A stretch of 5,072 nucleotides of DNA from Nanobdellota archaeon (GTDB lineage: Archaea; Nanobdellota; Nanobdellia; Woesearchaeales; JAGLGH01): the NCBI GenBank assembly GCA_023144115.1, contig JAGLGH010000286.1, positions 1-5,072 of the forward strand, given 5' to 3'. Below, one piece after another: positions 1-5,072 of the stretch (the stretch's first letter is position 1; the number at the start of each line of letters is the position of its first letter). The position numbers were made by a program, and so were the translations under genes. The notes below the pieces were generated by a model. That model searched no databases, was not told where the DNA came from, and saw only the letters and a program-made list of their open reading frames with translations.

Positions 1-378
1 ACTCAAGAACAAGTAACTGAAGAAGCAGAAGAGCAAGTTGAAGAAGAGGCTAAGCAAGAAGTAACTGAAGAAGAAACAGAAATTACTGTTGAAAAACCTG
101 AAGAACAAATACAACAAGAAGCACCAAAGCCTAACAAAGATAATAATATAGTGACTAATGCTGAAGAGTTGCTGAATGACCTCCAGGAAGATTATAATAT
201 AACAAATGATACAAGGACAGTAGAGCAGATTTTCTCAGAGATGGAGCAGGCAATCCAGAAAAGGAAAGAGCAAGAGAAATCCCAAAAAGTTAATGCCTAT
301 GACCAGACTGTCAGGTTGGATGAAGATAAAGAAGAAAAGAAGGAGAATATCTCTTTCAATGACCTTCTGGAAGATTAA
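1..378 (+). CDS. Glu/Gln-rich acidic protein of unknown function, C-terminal part (5' end outside window)
   Basis: Frame 1 is open from the first base to the TAA at 376-378, giving 125 residues, so this is the C-terminal part of a longer protein. A GTG at 151 could be read as a start but lies inside the open frame and is probably just Val. The first ~45 residues are low complexity, about a third Glu with Gln, Val, Thr and Ala, and VTEE occurs twice 16 residues apart. A Pro/Lys/Asn hinge follows (APKPNKDNN), then a charged, probably helical segment (AEELLNDLQEDYN, VEQIFSEMEQAIQKRKEQ) and an acidic tail ending in NDLLED. No membrane segment or catalytic motif is visible. It looks like a disordered linker followed by a short helical module. 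I do not recognise a family. It is convergent with the HAD gene, and the two stop codons abut. Being a gene is likely; its function is unknown. Confidence 0.75.
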   Translation, partial: TQEQVTEEAEEQVEEEAKQEVTEEETEITVEKPEEQIQQEAPKPNKDNNIVTNAEELLNDLQEDYNITNDTRTVEQIFSEMEQAIQKRKEQEKSQKVNAYDQTVRLDEDKEEKKENISFNDLLED

Positions 379-1029
379 TTAATTTTTTCTTATAAATTCC
401 ATTATTTTTTCTTTTTCTCCAAGATTTTTTACAACAAGATCTGCCTGCGCAAGCTCTTTGCCTGAGAATGTAGTTTCTATTGCAATGCATTTCATTCCTG
501 CTCTCTTTGCAGCTTCAACTCCTACGATAGAATCTTCAAATACAACGCAATCCATAGGATTAACCCCCAGCTTTTTTGCAGTTCTGAGATAAACATCAGG
601 ATCAGGCTTATGATTCTTTATGTCTTCCCGCCCCAGAACTATTGAAAAATATCTCTCAATGCAGTTTAAGCTTAAGAATTTAATAATATGATTATGCCAT
701 TCGCTTGACGCTATGGCAAGCTTGCAGCCACCATCCTGCAAAGTCTGCAATAGCTCTTTTACACCGGGAAAGATATCAATCTTCTGGACATATATCTTTT
801 TTATGACTGCCCTTTTTTCATCAATTAATTTCTTAGAATTAAGGCTAATGCCCCTTTCATCTTCTAAATGTTTGATAAATATATCCCCTAACTTTCCGAT
901 AAATGGCTTCCACTCATCATATTCTATTTGCACGCCATATCCTGCAAGAATTTTCTTCCATATAGCAAAATGCATTGGTACGCTGTCTGCAAGAGTACCA
1001 TCCATGTCAAATATTGCTGCAATAATCAT
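379..1029 (-). CDS. HAD-superfamily hydrolase, beta-phosphoglucomutase/phosphatase-like
   Basis: This 216-residue protein is a complete HAD subfamily I enzyme of the usual length. Motif I is FDMDGTLADS (residues 7-16), with Asp8 as the predicted nucleophile that forms the phospho-aspartate and Asp10 as the general acid/base. The helical C1 cap spans about residues 17-85. Motif II is LAIASS with Ser108, motif III is Lys141 in KPDPDVY, and motif IV is FEDS with Glu165/Asp166, which coordinate Mg2+, followed by the usual GVEAAKRAGM. It is presumably cytosolic. By family the substrate is a small phosphorylated metabolite (sugar phosphate, phosphoglycolate or nucleotide); sequence alone does not separate a phosphatase from a phosphomutase. 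The ATG at 1029 overlaps the upstream CNNM-type gene's TGA as ATGA, with no clear Shine-Dalgarno, so translation is probably coupled. Family assignment is firm; substrate is unknown. Confidence 0.93.
   Translation of the reverse strand: MIIAAIFDMDGTLADSVPMHFAIWKKILAGYGVQIEYDEWKPFIGKLGDIFIKHLEDERGISLNSKKLIDEKRAVIKKIYVQKIDIFPGVKELLQTLQDGGCKLAIASSEWHNHIIKFLSLNCIERYFSIVLGREDIKNHKPDPDVYLRTAKKLGVNPMDCVVFEDSIVGVEAAKRAGMKCIAIETTFSGKELAQADLVVKNLGEKEKIMEFIRKN
383..416 (+). terminator. U-rich tract, possible archaeal-type terminator for the left-edge gene
   Basis: Three T-runs (383-388, 405-410, 412-416) begin 5 nt after the TAA of the plus-strand gene. Archaeal RNA polymerase commonly terminates at U-rich tracts without a strong hairpin, and no strong stem is seen here. 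The tract lies inside the C-terminal codons of the opposing HAD gene, where the T's are Lys/Asn/Glu codons on the other strand, so it may be only AT-rich coding sequence. Low to moderate confidence. Confidence 0.4.
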
Positions 1030-2261
1030 CTTTTTTTGATCTTAACTTCAATAACTCTCTTCTTAGTCGCTTTTTCTACAATTATCTCATGGCCCCTAAT
1101 AGTGATGCTGTCACCAACTTTAGGAATCCTCTCAAGCTTGTCCATTATCATGCCTGAGATAGTATCATAGGATTTATTCTCCTTTAATCGGATATTAAGC
1201 TGTTTGTTTATCTCATCAATCCTTGCCTTACCGCGCACAATGGCTGTGCTCTTGTTTATTTTTCTTACTATCGGCATCTTTATGTCCTTCTCGTCATATA
1301 TCTCTCCGACAATCTCCTCAATAAGATCTTCGACAGTGATAATCCCAGCAACTCCACCATATTCATCGATGACAACTGCAAGCTGTATCTTCTTATTCTG
1401 GAACTCTTCAAGCACATCATCTATCTTTTTTGATTCAGGAACCATATGGATAGGAAGCATAATATCCTTGAGCTTTTTATCTAGATTTTTATCAAGCACT
1501 GATTGAAGGATAGTCCTAATATGAACCAATCCAATAAGATTTTCCATTTTGTTCTCATAAACAGGAATCCTTGAAAATTTCTTTTCAAGAATGATTTCAA
1601 GCACATCAGATATTTTCTTATCAGCATTAAGGCAGAATACATCAGGTCTTGGGGTCATCACTTCTACAGCTGCGATATCATTGAACTTGAATATATTCTG
1701 AATCATCTCTTTTTCTTCTTTCTCTATAGAGCCAACCTCTTCTCCCATCCTGATTATTGATTTTACCTCTTCTTCTGTGATTCCATTGTTGTTTTCAAGC
1801 TCTTCACGTTTTGTAATCTTCTTTGATATCAAGTCAAGCATGAAAATAAAAGGCATCAGTAAAATCATCAAAAATTTCATGAATGGCGCAATTTTAAAGC
1901 ATATTTTTTCTGAATGCATGATTGCAAGAGATTTGGGAGTCACTTCCCCAAAAATCAATATTAACAATGTCATGGCACCTGTTGCTATCGATACTCCCCA
2001 TGATTGCGAAAACTCAAGCGCAATAGTTGTAGCGATTGCTGAAGCTGCTATATTTACAACATTATTGCCTATCAATATTGCAATGATAAGCTTATGCATA
2101 TTATCTTTGAGATTGCTTACAAGATTTGCGCGTTTGACTTTCTTTTCTATAAGATGCCTGATTCTTAGATGTGAAAGCGAAACAAAAGCAGTCTCACTCA
2201 TAGAAAAGAATCCTGACAATACAATCATAACAGCCAGCAAGATAAGCTTATATTCCATCAT
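1026..2261 (-). CDS. CNNM/CorC (HlyC) family divalent-cation transport protein, DUF21-CBS-CorC_HlyC
   Basis: The 411 residues show the full family architecture. The DUF21/CNNM membrane domain has hydrophobic segments at about 5-27, 57-81, 90-113 and 122-146 and the family motifs SGFFSMSETAF (16-26), GNNVVN (65-70) and FGEVTPKSLA (104-113). An acidic linker (EEEVKSIIRMGEE) leads to a CBS pair at about 200-315, starting at VMTPR (201-205) and ending in DEYGGVAGIITVEDLIEEIVGEI. The small CorC_HlyC domain occupies about 330-405 (IPKVGDSITIRG). Relatives export or exchange Mg2+, and their CBS pair often binds ATP-Mg. The older name hemolysin should not be taken literally. Two tandem ATGs open the frame (2261-2256); the first is used here. 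No Shine-Dalgarno is seen, which fits a leaderless or short-leader mRNA. The gene follows argS by 54 bp and overlaps the HAD gene by 4 nt. The ion is inferred from the family. Confidence 0.92.
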   Translation of the reverse strand: MMEYKLILLAVMIVLSGFFSMSETAFVSLSHLRIRHLIEKKVKRANLVSNLKDNMHKLIIAILIGNNVVNIAASAIATTIALEFSQSWGVSIATGAMTLLILIFGEVTPKSLAIMHSEKICFKIAPFMKFLMILLMPFIFMLDLISKKITKREELENNNGITEEEVKSIIRMGEEVGSIEKEEKEMIQNIFKFNDIAAVEVMTPRPDVFCLNADKKISDVLEIILEKKFSRIPVYENKMENLIGLVHIRTILQSVLDKNLDKKLKDIMLPIHMVPESKKIDDVLEEFQNKKIQLAVVIDEYGGVAGIITVEDLIEEIVGEIYDEKDIKMPIVRKINKSTAIVRGKARIDEINKQLNIRLKENKSYDTISGMIMDKLERIPKVGDSITIRGHEIIVEKATKKRVIEVKIKKR

Positions 2262-2296
2262 TTATAATCAACTATTTGCTTTAAATAATATTCCAG

Positions 2297-2304
2297 TATA
2301 TATA
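2297..2304 (-). promoter_or_regulatory. Candidate TATA box for the CNNM-HAD gene pair
   Basis: The 54 bp gap after argS contains TATATATA on the minus strand, its centre about 40 nt upstream of the CNNM-type ATG. With the usual 25-27 nt spacing from TATA box to start site, this would give a leader of about 13 nt with no Shine-Dalgarno in it. A second AT element, ATTTAAA (about 2280-2286), lies 22 nt from the ATG and is an alternative nearly leaderless placement. AT-rich spacers yield such matches by chance, and read-through from argS is also possible. Confidence 0.35.
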
Positions 2305-2315
2305 GTTTATCTTTA

Positions 2316-4031
2316 TCACATCTCATCTGGAGCCTCGATTCCAAGAAGATTAAGACCAATCTCCAAAACTTGTTTTGTTCCTGCTGCAAGCGCAAGTCTT
2401 GATTTCATCAATTCAGGCTTTGCTGCAAGTATAGGGCAGTTGTGATAAAATTCATTGAACTGCTGCGCAAGCCTGATAAGATAATGGCATAATAAATAGA
2501 CTCTATAATTCTCAGCTGCGGCCTCAAGTATGTTTCCAAACCTGCCAAGCTGGGAAATCAACTGCATTTCTGCATCATGGTTTAGAAGAGAATAATCTAT
2601 ATCCTTCTTATCAAAATCAGCGATATCTTTGCCGGATTTCCTGAATATACTGCATATCCTTGCATGCGCATACTGGACATAAGGACCAGTTTCGCCTTCA
2701 AAATCCATCGCTTTTCCTGGATTGAATACTATTGCTTTATTATTGTCTTGGTTTAACATGCCGAATTTTACTGAGCTTAGCGCAATCTTTTTTGCAGACT
2801 GCCCAGTCCTTTCTTTATCCCAATCATCATGCCTTTTTTTGACTTCCTTTTCTGCAAAGCTTATCACATCTTCTACAAGCTCATCTGCATAAATCAATAC
2901 GCCCTCTCTGGAGGATATCTTGCCGCCTTCAAGTGTGACAAGATCATAAGGGACATGTACGCAGTTTTTTGCGTTCTTGAAGCCCATGAGCTCAAGTGTC
3001 CTGAATAACTGCCTGAAATAGAGCTTCTGTTCGCTTCCTACAACATGGATTGATTTGCTGATATCATATTGATCAAACTTGAGTTTTGCCAGTGCAATGT
3101 CCTTTGTGGAATATAATGATGTACCATCGCTCTTGAGGAGGAGATAATTGCCAAGCCTGTATTTTTCAAGGTTGATAATTACAGCCCCCTCGCTTTTTTG
3201 GGCAATTTTTCTGTCAAGAAGGTCATTGACAAGTTCCTTACCTGGCTTTTCCATCTGGCTTTCAAAAAAGTATTCATCAAATTCAACTCCAATGAGATTA
3301 TAGAATGCTTCAAAATCATCTAATGACCACTGTCTGGTTTTCTGCCATAGTTCTGTAAGGTGCGGCTCTCCATTCTCAAGTGCCTGAAGCACATTAGAGA
3401 CTTCTTCATCATATTTCTGCTTGTTCCGCCCAGATGCATTTGAAAGCATGGCATTGGCTTTTTGATAGATCTTGCCTAGCCACCTGCCTTTATTTTCTTC
3501 AGGATAATCGCCATGATTATGATTCTTGAGATACCATATACACTTGGCAACATGAGCACCGATATCACCCTGATAATTCGCTGCTATTACATCATATCCA
3601 TGATATCGAAGAAGCCTTATCAATGCAGAGCCTATCATTGTACCTCTAAGATGACCTACATGAAAAGCCTTATGCGTATTAACCTGGCAGTATTCAACCA
3701 TGGCTTTTTCAGTTTTTTTATCGCCTTTGCAGTAGTTCTGCTTTTCTTTCAATATCTTTTTTATCACTATCTCTGCAAGCTTTTTTTTGCTGACAAAGAA
3801 ATTAATATAAGGGCCAATCACTGTTGATTCAGATACATATTCAGTTGGCTTGAACCTGGATGCAAGGTCTTTTGCAATCTTATTGGGGCTCTTTTTCAGT
3901 TCTTTTGATAAAGAGAAGCATGGAAAAGCATAATCCCCCATCTTGGGATCTGGCGGTTCTTCTAATGCTATTTCTTTTACACCTGTTTCTTTTTTAAGGA
4001 ATATTATTATCTCTTTTTTGAATTTATCCAT
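2316..4031 (-). CDS. argS: Arginyl-tRNA synthetase (class I)
   Basis: The 571-residue protein has the usual length and domain order. The N-terminal Add-1 domain covers about 1-105, with PKMGDYAFPCFSLSK (29-43) and the IGPYINFFV strand. The Rossmann catalytic core begins at VEYCQVNTHKAFHVGHLRG (112-130), where HVGH (124-127) is the HIGH signature. YQGDIGAHVAK (153-163) and the KMSKS-equivalent KISSR (371-375, in GGKISSREGV) complete the ATP/arginine site. The DALR anticodon-binding domain runs from about 445 (DFEGETGPYVQYAHARIC) to the typical ending LLGIEAPDEM. It charges tRNA-Arg with arginine in the cytosol. The ATG at 4031 has no Shine-Dalgarno but a TATA-like element lies 27 nt upstream, fitting leaderless expression. 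Small departures from common motifs (Cys115 and Val117 where Ser and Pro are frequent, KISSR for KMS[TK]R) do not remove catalytic residues. Very sure. Confidence 0.97.
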   Translation of the reverse strand: MDKFKKEIIIFLKKETGVKEIALEEPPDPKMGDYAFPCFSLSKELKKSPNKIAKDLASRFKPTEYVSESTVIGPYINFFVSKKKLAEIVIKKILKEKQNYCKGDKKTEKAMVEYCQVNTHKAFHVGHLRGTMIGSALIRLLRYHGYDVIAANYQGDIGAHVAKCIWYLKNHNHGDYPEENKGRWLGKIYQKANAMLSNASGRNKQKYDEEVSNVLQALENGEPHLTELWQKTRQWSLDDFEAFYNLIGVEFDEYFFESQMEKPGKELVNDLLDRKIAQKSEGAVIINLEKYRLGNYLLLKSDGTSLYSTKDIALAKLKFDQYDISKSIHVVGSEQKLYFRQLFRTLELMGFKNAKNCVHVPYDLVTLEGGKISSREGVLIYADELVEDVISFAEKEVKKRHDDWDKERTGQSAKKIALSSVKFGMLNQDNNKAIVFNPGKAMDFEGETGPYVQYAHARICSIFRKSGKDIADFDKKDIDYSLLNHDAEMQLISQLGRFGNILEAAAENYRVYLLCHYLIRLAQQFNEFYHNCPILAAKPELMKSRLALAAGTKQVLEIGLNLLGIEAPDEM

Positions 4032-4054
4032 GCTTATTGGAAGTTGAATAATAG

Positions 4055-4062
4055 TTTATTAA
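4055..4062 (-). promoter_or_regulatory. Candidate argS promoter (TATA box), leaderless
   Basis: On the minus strand TTAATAAA sits with its centre 27 nt upstream of the A of the argS ATG and is preceded by the A-rich CCAAAAAC, which resembles a BRE. This is the spacing expected of an archaeal TATA box to its transcription start, so transcription would begin at or next to the start codon. The absence of a Shine-Dalgarno before argS agrees with this. The call is inferred from spacing and composition only. Confidence 0.5.
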
Positions 4063-4085
4063 GTTTTTGGATTATTTTCCGGATT

Positions 4086-4119
4086 TATTGCTAAATGCTA
4101 TCTATTGCTAAATGATATC
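4086..4119. repeat. Perfectly adjacent 2 x 17 bp tandem repeat upstream of argS
   Basis: Unit 1 (4086-4102) is TATTGCTAAATGCTATC and unit 2 (4103-4119) is TATTGCTAAATGATATC; they agree at 16 of 17 positions with no spacer. The second copy overlaps the 10 bp palindrome ATGATATCAT (4112-4121). The pair lies 24-57 bp upstream of the putative argS TATA box and just after the end of the microprotein frame, so it is noncoding. Position suggests a protein-binding site, perhaps for a regulator of argS, or a simple replication-slippage duplication. The repeat is certain; its role is not known. Confidence 0.8.
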
Positions 4120-4127
4120 ATATGAGT

Positions 4128-4205
4128 TTATTTGCGGCTTGACATCAACTCCTTTATCTTAAGCCCAATTTTTTCTGCAGTATCTTTATTATAGTAACCT
4201 TTCAT
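4128..4205 (-). CDS. Possible 25-residue basic microprotein coupled to the response regulator
   Basis: The ATG at 4205 overlaps the last base of the response regulator's TGA (TGATG), the same 1-nt arrangement that joins kinase and regulator. The frame encodes a lysine-rich peptide starting MKGYYNKDTAEKIGLK and ending KELMSSRK, net charge about +4, stop TAA at 4130-4128. Residues 9-21 would form an amphipathic helix with Ala10, Ile13, Ile17, Leu20 and Met21 on one face. GAAGGA lies upstream but only 3 nt from the ATG, so the ribosome site is weak and coupling would be needed. The same frame stays open 13 codons further upstream, back to a TGA at 4247-4245, without another standard start. It could therefore instead be the tail of a regulator with a shifted C-terminus. 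No family recognised. Existence is uncertain. Confidence 0.4.
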   Translation of the reverse strand: MKGYYNKDTAEKIGLKIKELMSSRK

Positions 4206-4573
4206 CAGTCCTTCAAATATTTGGTCACCTCTTTTACTAAGCCCTCATTATCAAAAGGCTTTGCAATAAAGCCAGCCACATTATTAATTTCTTTAAATGC
4301 AATACCTAGATCAATTGATGCTGTAAATACTACTATTTTCAGATCTTTAAATCTTTTGTCAGATTCTACCTTTTCGCAAAAATCATTGCCGCTCATCTCA
4401 GGCATCCTTATGTCCAATAAGACAAGGTCAGGAATATTCCCTTTTTTCAATTCAGCCCATGCATCTCTGGCATTGCCAAATGTAACCACATCAAAACCTT
4501 TTGCCTTAAGAATTACCTTTACAAGTTCGACAATATCTTGCTCATCATCCACTACCATTATTTGTTTTGCCAT
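4205..4573 (-). CDS. Single-domain response regulator (CheY-like receiver)
   Basis: The 122 residues are one receiver domain and nothing else. Asp9-Asp10 form the acidic Mg2+ pocket (IMVVDDE), Asp54 is the predicted phosphoacceptor (LVLLDIRMPEMSG), Thr84 is the conserved Thr/Ser (IVVFTAS), and Lys105 with the cis-Pro follows Phe102, the switch aromatic (GFIAKPF). The last helix is VKEVTKYLKD, a normal receiver ending. With no DNA-binding or enzymatic output domain it should signal through protein contact or pass phosphate along a relay. Its partner is almost certainly the kinase immediately upstream: the kinase TAA and regulator ATG overlap as TAATG, with a strong Shine-Dalgarno in the kinase's last codons. 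The target of the phosphorylated regulator is not visible in the window. Family assignment is very sure. Confidence 0.95.
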   Translation of the reverse strand: MAKQIMVVDDEQDIVELVKVILKAKGFDVVTFGNARDAWAELKKGNIPDLVLLDIRMPEMSGNDFCEKVESDKRFKDLKIVVFTASIDLGIAFKEINNVAGFIAKPFDNEGLVKEVTKYLKD

Positions 4574-5072
4574 TATCTTTCCTCCTTTTTGAATTTATGT
4601 GCAACAGGCAGGGTAAAATAGAATGTTGTTCCCTTGCCAGACTGGGATTCAAACCAGATTTTTCCGTTCATCAATTCAATCATGCCTTTGCAGATTGATA
4701 ATCCAAGACCTGAGCCAGTGAATTTTTTTCTCTGGGAATCATCTGCCTGATAAAACCTGCTAAATAAATATTTCTGATCCTCCTTTGAGATGCCAATCCC
4801 AGTATCTTTGACTTCAAACTGCATAAGATTGCCTTTCCTGCGCGCTGTTAATGATATTGTGCCGCCTTTGGCAGTAGCATGCACTGCATTTATAATCAGA
4901 TTTCTCAGAACTTGCGTCACCCTCTGTGAATCAGCCATTATCTTTGGCATGCCTTTTTCAAGATTAAAGTTTGGCTTTATTCCATTTTCTTTTAGGATTA
5001 TTTCCATGCTATCCTTTGTTTCCCTGAAAATATTTCCAACATCAACTTTGCACAGCTCTATCTTTATCTTGC
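4573..5072 (-). CDS. Sensor histidine kinase, C-terminal ATPase part (5' end outside window)
   Basis: The reading frame is open to the right edge, adding 21 codons (from KIKIELCKVDVGNIF) before the internal Met at 5007, so that Met is not the start. The visible 165 residues are the end of the dimerisation helix and a full HATPase_c domain: N-box NLIIN (residues 57-61 of the visible part), G1 box DTGIGIS (89-95), the LFSRFYQAD segment (102-110), G2 box GSGLGLSICKGM (119-130), and the closing strand GTTFYFTLPV. The H-box histidine, any sensory domain and any membrane segments lie outside the window. It would autophosphorylate with ATP and hand the phosphate to Asp54 of the adjacent response regulator. 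The protein ends in a basic-acidic tail KFKKEER whose codons contain the regulator's Shine-Dalgarno. Assignment is very sure; the stimulus is unknown. Confidence 0.95.
   Translation of the reverse strand, partial: KIKIELCKVDVGNIFRETKDSMEIILKENGIKPNFNLEKGMPKIMADSQRVTQVLRNLIINAVHATAKGGTISLTARRKGNLMQFEVKDTGIGISKEDQKYLFSRFYQADDSQRKKFTGSGLGLSICKGMIELMNGKIWFESQSGKGTTFYFTLPVAHKFKKEER
4581..4587 (-). promoter_or_regulatory. Shine-Dalgarno site of the response regulator, inside the kinase 3' end
   Basis: On the minus strand AAGGAGG is followed by a 7-nt spacer (AAAGATA) and the ATG at 4573. The motif doubles as the Lys-Glu-Glu codons near the end of the kinase. This is the one strong Shine-Dalgarno in the window and supports the chosen start. 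It contrasts with argS and the CNNM-type gene, which have none, as in archaea that combine leaderless first genes with Shine-Dalgarno-led internal genes. Confidence 0.8.

Noticed and set aside
364..373. CTTC-TG-GAAG inverted repeat as a terminator hairpin
   Set aside because: The stem is only 4 bp with a 2-nt loop and lies within coding sequence, too weak to form a meaningful terminator.
151..378. GTG at 151 as the start of a 75-residue protein
   Set aside because: The frame is open without a stop to base 1 and upstream codons are clearly protein-like, so GTG is more likely an internal valine.
713..1170. Two overlapping plus-strand frames (713-1039 and 928-1170)
   Set aside because: They are antisense to the HAD gene and the 3' end of the CNNM-type gene, with Cys/Ser/Phe-rich composition typical of shadow frames.
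1204..1506. 100-codon plus-strand frame
   Set aside because: It is antisense to the CBS and CorC_HlyC domains; the Ser/Ile/Phe-rich translation mirrors the opposite strand's codons.
2262..2315. Small RNA or gene in the 54 bp spacer
   Set aside because: It is too short for a gene and has no stem or coding signal; only AT-rich promoter-like elements are visible.
1777..2445. 222-codon open frame on the plus strand
   Set aside because: It lies antisense to the N-terminus of the CNNM-type gene, the 54 bp spacer and the argS 3' end. Its Ser/Ile-rich translation shows no motif, and both opposing genes are unmistakable.
3513..3827. 104-codon plus-strand frame with hydrophobic stretches
   Set aside because: It is antisense to the catalytic core of argS. 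The hydrophobic runs come from the reverse complement of Lys/Glu-rich codons.
4221..4592. 123-codon plus-strand frame
   Set aside because: It covers almost exactly the response-regulator gene in antisense, with a Ser/Thr-rich translation and no recognisable domain.
4573..5007. ATG at 5007 as the start of a 144-residue stand-alone ATPase protein
   Set aside because: The frame continues open to the right edge and the added residues match the usual kinase lead-in to the HATPase domain, so the gene is truncated by the window, not short.

Overview
The window is AT-rich and reads best as a piece of a small archaeal genome, probably a DPANN lineage such as Woesearchaeota or Pacearchaeota. This is an inference. 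It rests on TATA-like boxes at archaeal spacing upstream of argS and possibly the CNNM gene, no Shine-Dalgarno before those genes, tight gene packing, and the style of the arginyl-tRNA synthetase. A candidate-phylum bacterium is not excluded. TGA and TAA both serve as stops, so the code is standard.

Layout, left to right. Positions 1-378 (+) hold the C-terminal part of a Glu/Gln-rich protein of unknown function that runs in from the left edge. Everything else lies on the minus strand and is transcribed right to left. Read in that direction: the ATPase half of a sensor histidine kinase cut by the right edge (4573-5072), a single-domain CheY-like response regulator (4205-4573), a possible 25-residue microprotein (4128-4205), a short intergenic stretch with a 2 x 17 bp tandem repeat and a likely leaderless promoter, arginyl-tRNA synthetase argS (2316-4031), a 54 bp gap, a CNNM/CorC-type membrane protein (1026-2261), and a HAD-family phosphatase or phosphomutase (379-1029). 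The HAD stop codon directly abuts the stop of the plus-strand gene.

There are two tightly coupled gene sets. Kinase, regulator and microprotein are joined by 1-nt stop/start overlaps (TAATG and TGATG). The CNNM protein and the HAD enzyme share an ATGA overlap. The first set is a two-component phosphorelay with no DNA-binding domain on the regulator, so its output is probably protein-protein contact. The second set pairs a putative Mg2+/divalent-cation transporter with an enzyme class that uses Mg2+. argS stands between them, apparently with its own promoter.

Most of the window is ordinary. The least explained items are the microprotein, the tandem repeat upstream of argS, and the acidic low-complexity protein at the left edge. 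I found no CRISPR array, mobile element, tRNA or rRNA, and no convincing new multi-gene system.
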